NCBI GenBank assembly: GCA_036583965.1
Contig: JAZBQD010000019.1
Coordinates: 1,302,001 to 1,366,000 of the forward strand
Origin: Prunella strophiata
Taxonomy: Eukaryota; Chordata; Aves; Passeriformes; Prunellidae
DNA length: 64,000 bases
Direction of reading: 5' to 3'
A program made the position numbers and the translations under genes. The notes below the pieces were generated by a model. The model was given only the letters and a program-made list of their open reading frames with translations, made no database searches and was not told where the DNA came from. Below are positions 56,323 through 64,000 of the stretch, piece after piece; within the stretch, counting starts at the first letter, position 1; each line of letters begins with the position of its first letter.

Positions 56323-58673
56323 CTTTGGGACATGGTTATGTGGGCAAATGGTGATCAAAGTTTGGATCTGATCATCCTGGAGGTCTTTTCTTGAATGATT
56401 CTGTCATTCTTTGGTTGCAGGTCTCTATTCCAGGGGAATGCTCCTGCCTGGCACAGCAGGAGAACACCAGGAGATGTTCCCTGCTGGTTTTCCTGCACAA
56501 ACTCCTCTGGAAATGCCCCCTCAGCTGCTCACAGGTGCTGCTGCTTCTGTGCCACAGAAAAGCTGCTGGGAAGGGAGTAAGAATAAATACAATAAGCATA
56601 TATAAACAAATATAATAATATAAACAAACAAACAAATAAATAAAATAATAAATTTCTCATTGTCCCTTCCTGGCTCCAAGGCTGCGAGGTAAAGGAACAT
56701 TTTGGATTTTGTGCTCTCCCTTCCTCCAAAGGGCTCCACTGGTTCTTTCTAGGGAGGAAGACCAAGGAAATGATGGCTCTGGGGGCAGAGGCTGAGCTGG
56801 GACAGAGATTCCCCCTGGGAAAAGCTGGGCAGGGAAAGGATTTTCCATCTGGGATTTGTAACAGGAGCATTTCCATAATGCACAAAGCAGTAAAGGTCCA
56901 GGGTTAAAGCACACAGAAATACCACACCAGGAGAGCTGCATTGCCAGGCTCTGTTTTTTTTATTTTATATTTAATTTTTTTTAATTTTAATCTTTATATT
57001 TGTAAAATTAATTTAAATTTTATATTTTTATAATTTATATTTTATATATTTCTATTTATATTTTTATATGGTTTTATATTTATATTTTAAATTTTGGAAG
57101 CAAGTCCTACAGACTGGAGGAAGCTCCAGACCCCAAGTCACCTCCCCCCTGCCTTCCCACTTTTCCCAACCCATTAAATAAGTCAAAATCCCATTAAAGC
57201 CTCACAGCCAAGTGTTTAAGCTCAGCATAAATCACAGTTAATACACTTCTTATTAATTGGCTTCCTACCCTTGCGTTTCAAGTGGAATATTAAACTTGGT
57301 GGAGTTCAGAAACAAACTGTTTAATTGCTGGACACAAGATACATTTTGATCTTTTTCAGGAAAAAAAAAACCCCACCAGATTGAAAGCTGTGCTTGGTTT
57401 GTGATTGGAATTAATGAGATCAAAGGGAAATTTGGCATATTTAAGCAGCATTAATTCAAAGGAGCATTGCCAGCAGCCTCTGCTCCCTCCAGTCAAAATA
57501 TTCTTTTTAAAATATCGAGGGAGCACGAAGCATTTCATACTTTACCATTCCCTCCTGTGATATTTCTGGTTGGTATTGTATTACCCTGATTTCATGGTCC
57601 AGGGACAAGATAATCAAACCAGAATAACAAACAGCACTGATTGAAGAAAAGGGGCTGGGGGTGAAATGACAAGGTTCAAAAAAAAGCAGGAAAAGTGGAT
57701 AAAGTAATGAAATCTCAGAGGAAGCTGCTCCTGGCCCCCAGGGAGGGAATGGGGGGTGGAAATGTGTCCATTTGTCCCCCTCTTGGGGATAAATGAGAAT
57801 CAAATCAGCAGCAGAGACTTGATCTTCCCACGGATAAATGAGCCCACAAAGTTGCAGCAATAATGGTGAGTCAATAGCACTTGAGAGGGAGCAGGCAGAG
57901 GATTCCTGCACCTGGCAGGCAGCTGATCAATAGCAGATAACGATTCAGATAATGATATCTGCAGGGCCTGGGCAAGCAGGGATGGGGGGATTGTAAAGAA
58001 TTCTCTCCTTTTTGTGAGCACTGTGAGAACTGAACACTCACAGGTCAGCTCAGCTTAAACCTCTGAGTCTGAAGGGGTTAAAAAGGGAGGGGGGAGATGC
58101 TTCTGAAATTCCAAACCCTCAGCCAGGTTTGGAATTTCAGAGGGACAAACTGAGGAATTCCGAGGTTTGCTGGGAAATTTGGCAGAACTCCGGTAGCTGG
58201 GCATGGATAAATCCCCAATTTGTTTGAAGCCACGGTGCCAAAACCTTTTAGAACCAGGTCTTGGGGTAACAAATCCATCCCAGAGAGGGATTAGGAACAA
58301 ATCTGCAGTGAGTGGAGGAAATAGCTGAGCTCAGATCCAGACAGTGCAGAGGGAGGTGCTGGAGCCCCAGGACAGGCTCAGCTGAGCTCCTTAAAGGAAA
58401 TTAAAGTCTGAACCTCGAAGTTCAGGAGGGCACAAAGGGATAAAGGGAGAAGTGGAGGGGACGGGCAGGATTGAAAGGCCATTTAAATGGCAGCCCAAGC
58501 ACACCCAGCACATGCATTATCTGGATTTCCAAAGGATGGTCCAGGCTAAATGCAGGGAATTAGGGAGTGAAACAGTTGCCACTGCACAGATGGGATATTA
58601 CTGCTCAAATAGGGGAGGATGGATAATAATGAGAGCCATAATCAGGCCAAGGAGATGAATAATTGCCTGCAGG
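56323..58673. other. Unique intergenic DNA
   Basis: No gene is recognised. An extreme AT tract lies at about 56955-57090. The part 57230-57560 and 57900-57960 has a balanced, non-repetitive texture with TTAAT, GATAA and TTATC motifs that could be conserved regulatory DNA. That cannot be shown without alignment. Confidence 0.45.
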
Positions 58674-59101
58674 AGAGATGGAAAATGCTGCCAGGGGAAG
58701 CCCCAGGCTCTGGGAGTTACCTGTGCACTTTCTCAAAGACAAAAGTGGGGAGCAATTTCAGGTGATTTTATTAAATATTCTCGTTAGCAATGCTGGGACA
58801 ATAATCAGAAACATGCCCAGGGAATGTGAGGGGAATGAGGATGGGGGAATCCTCCTCCTCATGGAGGAAAAGCTGGCTGCTCCTCAGCACTGGAGTAAAG
58901 TGGGAGTATTCCAGGAGTAAGAATTAGAGGCACTAAGGAGCATGGCTCTAAGCTAGAGACACTTTTCAGCAGACAGTTCCTTCTGCCTCTCCTTGAGCTG
59001 CTCCTCCTGCTTTGTTCTGGGAAAATGCCAGCTCTCCTCCAGGCCTGAGCTTTTCCTTATGCAGCATCTTTATCTTTATTCTCTTTATTTCCTCAGGCAG
59101 C
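58674..59101 (+). repeat. Left arm of a ~430-bp inverted repeat
   Basis: From GAGATGGAAAATGCTGCCAG to TTTATTTCCTCAGGCAGC this sequence reappears as its reverse complement at 61380-61809. Long identical blocks include TGGGAGTTACCTGTGCACTT, CACTGGAGTAAAGTGGGAGT and GGCTCTAAGCTAGAGACACT. By eye there are roughly 20 differences including 1-2 bp indels. Confidence 0.93.
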
Positions 59102-59214
59102 TGACAAGCAGCTTTCCAAGGCAGGTAACGTTTAACTCTTCTTATTTCTTTGGGTCTCTGTGTTTGTCACTCTCCCTGGGAATCAGGAGCTTCTCTCTTA
59201 CCCTCCCTGGGTCA

Positions 59215-61379
59215 GTCCGGGGCATTCCAGGGACATCCAGGGACATTTGTGGACATTCCAGGGACATTCAGGGACATTCCAGGGACATTTGTGGACATTC
59301 CAGGGACATTCAGGGACATTCCAGGAGCATCCCAGGGACATCCAGGGACATTGGTGGACATTCCAGGGACATTCAGGGACATTCCAGGGACATTTGTGGA
59401 CATTCCAGGGACATTTGTGGACATTCCAGGGACATTTGTGGACATTCCAGGGACATTCAGGGACATTCCAGGGACATTTGTGGACATTCCAGGGACATTT
59501 GTGGACATTCCAGGGACATTTGTGGACATTCCAGGGACATTCAGGGACATTCCAGGGACATTTGTGGACATTCCAGGGACATTTGTGGACATTCCAGGGA
59601 CATTTGTGGACATTCCAGGGACATTTGTGGACATTCCAGGGACATTTGTGGACATTCCAGGGACATTTGTGGACATTCCAGGGACATTTGTGGACATTCC
59701 AGGGACATTTGTGGACATTCCAGGGACATTTGTGGACATTCCAGGGACATTTGTGGACATTCCAGGGACATTCAGGGACATTCCAGGGACATTTGTGGAC
59801 ATTCCAGGGACATTTGTGGACATTCCAGGGACATTTGTGGACATTCCAGGGACATTCAGGGACATTCCAGGGACATTTGTGGACATTCCAGGGACATTCA
59901 GGGACATTCCAGGGACATTTGTGGACATTCCAGGGACATTTGTGGACATTCCAGGGACATTTGTGGACATTCCAGGGACATTTGTGGACATTCCAGGGAC
60001 ATTTGTGGACATTCCAGGGACATTTGTGGACATTCCAGGGACATTTGTGGACATTCCAGGGACATTCAGGGACATTCCAGGGACATTTGTGGACATTCCA
60101 GGGACATTTGTGGACATTCCAGGGACATTTGTGGACATTCCAGGGACATTTGTGGACATTCCAGGGACATTTGTGGACATTCCAGGGACATTCAGGGACA
60201 TTCCAGGGACATTTGTGGACATTCCAGGGACATTCAGGGACATTCCAGGGACATTTGTGGACATTCCAGGGACATTTGTGGACATTCCAGGGACATTTGT
60301 GGACATTCCAGGGACATTTGTGGACATTCCAGGGACATTTGTGGACATTCCAGGGACATTTGTGGACATTCCAGGGACATTTGTGGACATTCCAGGGACA
60401 TTTGTGGACATTCCAGGGACATTTGTGGACATTCCAGGGACATTTGTGGACATTCCAGGGACATTTGTGGACATTCCAGGGACATTTGTGGACATTCCAG
60501 GGACATTTGTGGACATTCCAGGGACATTTGTGGACATTCCAGGGACATTCAGGGACATTCCAGGGACATTTGTGGACATTCCAGGGACATTTGTGGACAT
60601 TCCAGGGACATTCAGGGACATTCCAGGGACATTTGTGGACATTCCAGGGACATTTGTGGACATTCCAGGGACATTTGTGGACATTCCAGGGACATTTGTG
60701 GACATTCCAGGGACATTCAGGGACATTCCAGGGACATTCAGGGACATTCCAGGGACATTCAGGGACATTCCAGGGACATTTGTGGACATTCCAGGGACAT
60801 TTGTGGACATTCCAGGGACATTCAGGGACATTCCAGGGACATTTGTGGACATTCCAGGGACATTTGTGGACATTCCAGGGACATTTGTGGACATTCCAGG
60901 GACATTCAGGGACATTCCAGGGACATTCAGGGACATTCCAGGGACATTCAGGGACATTCCAGGGACATTTGTGGACATTCCAGGGACATTTGTGGACATT
61001 CCAGGGACATTTGTGGACATTCCAGGGACATTCAGGGACATTCCAGGGACATTTGTGGACATTCCAGGGACATTTGTGGACATTCCAGGGACATTTGTGG
61101 ACATTCCAGGGACATTTGTGGACATTCCAGGGACATTTGTGGACATTCCAGGGACATTTGTGGACATTCCAGGGACATTTGTGGACATTCCAGGGACATT
61201 CAGGGACATTCCAGGGACATTTGTGGACATTCCAGGGACATTCAGGGACATTCCAGGAGCATCCCAGGGACATCCAGGGACATTTGTGGACATTCCAGGG
61301 ACATTTGTGGACATTCCAGGGACATTTGTGGACATTCCAGGGACATTTGTGGACATTCCAGGGACATTCAGGGACATTC
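59215..61379. repeat. 21-bp minisatellite, about 103 copies, in the loop of the inverted repeat
   Basis: Two 21-bp unit types alternate: CCAGGGACATT plus TGTGGACATT (majority), and CCAGGGACATT plus CAGGGACATT. A rare variant (CCAGGAGCATCCCAGGGACA) occurs at 59321 and again at 61253, exactly 92 periods apart. It has no stop in several frames on both strands, giving ~700-800-codon open frames of no coding value. A unique 113-bp segment (59102-59214) separates it from the left arm. It abuts the right arm directly. Confidence 0.97.
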
Positions 61380-61809
61380 GCTGCTGAGGAAATAAAGAGA
61401 GTAAGATCAAGGATGCTGCATAAGGAAAAGCTCAGGCCTGGAGGAGAGCTGGCCCTTTCCCCAGAACAAAGCAGGAGGAGCAGCTCAGGAGAGGCAGAAG
61501 GAACTGTCTGCTGAAAAGTGTCTCTAGCTTAGAGCCATGCTCCTTAGTGGCCTCTTTTCTTACTCCTGGAATACTCCCACTTTACTCCAGTGCTGAGAGC
61601 AGCCAGCTTTTCCTCCATGAGGAGGAGGATTCCCCCATCCTCATTCCCCTCATACATTCCCCTGGGCATGTTTCTGATTATTGTCCCGCATTGGCTACGA
61701 GAATATTTAATAAAATCACCTGAAATTGCTCCCCACTTTTGTCTTTGAGAAAGTGCACAGGTAACTCCCAGAGCCTGGGGCTTCCCCTGGCAGCATTTTC
61801 CATCTCTGC
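61380..61809 (-). repeat. Right arm of the ~430-bp inverted repeat
   Basis: Reverse complement of 58674-59101. Differences include TATGAGGGG for GTGAGGGG, GTAGCCAATGCGGG for GTTAGCAATGCTGGG and a shorter CTGCTCTCAGC. The arm ends at CTCTGC, beyond which the flanks (CACCCCATTGTGTG here) no longer match. Confidence 0.93.
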
Positions 61810-64000
61810 ACCCCATTGTGTGAGTGAACAGGGACACCTGCTCACAGCACTGCTGACTTCCTCCCCAGCCATCAGCTTCCCTGCCTCTCTGGGAATTTCT
61901 GCCAACATTGGCCTCTCCCCCTCCTCTTGCAGGGAAGGGACAGCACAGAGGTGAATTCTGGGGAGGGGGAATGGGGTACCAGCAGTGCTGGGGTTAAACC
62001 AGGGCCTCAAAACTGAGGAGCTGTGGAGAAACCACAGAAAATGCTCTGGTAATGAATGGGGGAGCAGAGTCCTGGGTCCAGCAGGGGCCTGGAGCACTCA
62101 GGAGTTTCCAGTTTCCTGTAGGAGACCAGAGGAGCCGTGGCTGCCTCAAAACCCCCAGCTGGGAATGGTGCAAAATGTGGGACATGTCACATTTTCTTAA
62201 GGAGGGTGTTCTTTAATGCTTGATCTTTGTGTATTTTCCAGCCTAACCAACAAGGAGTGAGATTGAATCCATGGAACAGAGCAGCCAACGAGCTCTGAGT
62301 GATGTCCAGGGGCTGGAAAAGCAAATTGCTCCGTGGAATTGCCTTGTTAAGGCTCAGGGCTGGCCGTGTTTCAGTGATCTGGGCTCAGGGGGAGGTTAAC
62401 AAAGCCTGGGAAGGAGGATGAGCCACGGGAGTGGGCACAGGGAATGCAGGATTTAAGGGCCAGAGGACATCTGGCAGAGCTCCCAGGATGAGAATGAAGC
62501 TGATAAAGACAAAGCTCAGGCACTGAAATCAGCTCTGAGTGGGAAAGGGAACTGCAGCAGGGGGATTGTGACCCTGACCCAGGAAACTGCAACCCAAACA
62601 AGAGAAACACTGAGCTTGTGTCTCTGTTTGAAAAGCCAGGCGTCTGCTGAGGGAGGCAGGAGCCTCCCCTGAAATGGAAAATGCAAACCCCCTCCCTCTG
62701 AATTGTTATAATTTTGAAATTAAGGGGCTCTCAGGCAAAGATATGGGAATAGGAATAGCAGGTATTTACTAGGAAAATTAAAAATACAAATGGCAATTAG
62801 TACAACAAAAGAAACAAACCACAGCCAAGTCAGAACATGCCCTGACCCCCTGTGGTGTCCAGGGTGGTGGCACAGTCCGCCATGGTTGTGGCTGCAGCTC
62901 CCTGCCTGCAGGCTGGTTCTGCTGCAGCAGGGATCCTGACAATGGGGGACGTTGTTTCCTTCCTCTGCACTCCAGGGCTGCTGCAGATGGGCCTGCTCTC
63001 CCTCTGGGAATCCAGCGAGGCGAAGAAGCTGCTCCTCTGGGAATGCAGCAGTGGGCAAAGGCTGCTGTGCTGTTCCAGGGTCAGATTCTATCCAGGCAGG
63101 AATGCTTGGCTCCTGCCCTGGCAGAGCATCTCCCAGTGGATAATGAATGTGATCACCCATGCAGGGACCTCAGTGGCATGGACAGCAGAGATCTCCGGGA
63201 GGAGGATTTGCTGTGGCAGAGATAAAGAAACCTACCCTGAACGAGGATGCTGCCCAGCTTCTGACAGATGGGAATTGACAATACACAACCATGCCCCATT
63301 TTTCCGCCTGAGACAGCAGGGGATGATCAGCCTGGGACAGGATCATTAACCAGTGCAGACAGAATGCTAATTAATAACAGAACTGGGTAAATTGCACCCA
63401 GTGAACACTGATTCCTCTGTGTGTTAAAATATACAAATGGTAAAATATGGGGCTTGGTTTGTGGGACACCAGCAAGCTCCCAGCTCTGAAATGACCCAGC
63501 CAGGTTCCTCTCCAATGTGCAATTATTGCCTTGTTGCACAATTTTGGTGGACAACAAGCCCACACTGGATCTTAGGAGGGAGATTATCCACCTTTGTCTC
63601 TTCTCGCCATTTTCCTCTCTCTCCGTCCCTCTCCTCACTGGACTTCTTCTTTCTCAAAATATACCATAACCAGACCAAAAAAAATCCCAGAGTGCCTTGT
63701 TGTGTCTGGCTAAGATAAAGTCTGTGAAGAGCCTTCCTTTGGATGCTTGAAAATTTGCCAAGGACCTTTTTCAACTGGAGTGTTCTGCAGTTTGCAAGTC
63801 CAAGTTGTCACTGAGCCCTCTGAGAATTTGGGTTTTTGTCCCTCTCACTGCCCAGGGAATCCAAGTGCCTGCCCCTGAACCCCTGGAATTGGCTGGGGCA
63901 TTCCAGGGGGGTGGGATGAGGTTGTTCATGACCCTGCCCCTGTGCCTGTGCCCCAGGGGATGCCAGGGAAGAGCTTTGTCCCTCAAAGTTCATCCCTGGA
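61810..64000. other. Intergenic DNA to the right edge
   Basis: No gene is recognised. The parts 62720-63240 and 63250-63720 look like minus-strand ERV-related sequence (an LTR or 5' leader; a 146-codon minus frame at 62720-63160 has a hydrophobic end), but I could not tie them to a known family. The rest is unique. Confidence 0.4.

Noticed and set aside
54261..56394. Open frames of ~690-700 codons on both strands
   Set aside because: 30-bp array. The same region is open in sense and antisense, which points to repeat composition.
58993..61514. Open frames of ~690-800 codons on both strands
   Set aside because: 21-bp array inside the inverted repeat. No conserved protein features.
62720..63160. 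146-codon minus frame with a hydrophobic C-terminus
   Set aside because: No family features. The surrounding sequence looks ERV-like, so I kept it only as a low-certainty remark.

Overview
This is vertebrate nuclear DNA, almost certainly from a songbird-like bird. Two interrupted genes are recognisable by protein similarity. CR1 LINE 3' ends occur on both strands, and avian-type endogenous retrovirus LTRs are present. There are no bacterial operons, tRNAs or rRNAs. A run of 500 Ns at 37624-38123 marks a scaffold gap. Species cannot be fixed from sequence alone.

Genes (about 5.2-30.2 kb). A GC-rich divergent promoter near 13.84 kb separates two head-to-head genes, as at the human 14q21 locus. 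On the minus strand is the 5' part of TOGARAM1 (crescerin-1, a ciliary TOG-domain microtubule regulator): coding exons at 12063-13499, 7243-7393, 6200-6328 and 5242-5538, all phase-compatible. The gene continues past the left edge. On the plus strand is KLHL28 (BTB-BACK-Kelch, presumed CUL3 adaptor): coding exons at 16856-17754, 21717-22160, 28601-28809 and a last exon from 29588, with a poly(A) signal at 30129. The last exon is damaged: a GGCCC pentamer run replaces about 25 codons and shifts the frame. The TOGARAM1 first exon lacks the N-terminal TOG1 domain I would expect and has a 12-residue repeat tract instead.

Repeats dominate. About 27 kb (over 40%) is tandem minisatellite in at least eleven arrays: 21 bp (1-3.8 kb), ~54 bp (17.9-18.9), ~80-90 bp (22.1-23.0), 53/40 bp (24.8-28.6), 5 bp (29.6-29.7), 23 bp then 35 bp (33.6-37.0), 28 bp (40.8-45.0), 17 bp (45.0-47.5), modular 15/16 bp (50.2-53.6), 30 bp (54.3-56.3) and 21 bp (59.2-61.4). 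Three lie in KLHL28 introns. One carries copies of a real 5' splice site, and another runs up to a real 3' splice site. The longest open reading frames of the window lie in these arrays and are not genes.

From 30.2 kb rightward I see no gene, only repeats, LTRs and unique AT-rich stretches. The most unusual structure is a ~430 bp inverted repeat (58674-59101 and 61380-61809, about 95% identical by eye) whose loop is filled by the 21-bp minisatellite.
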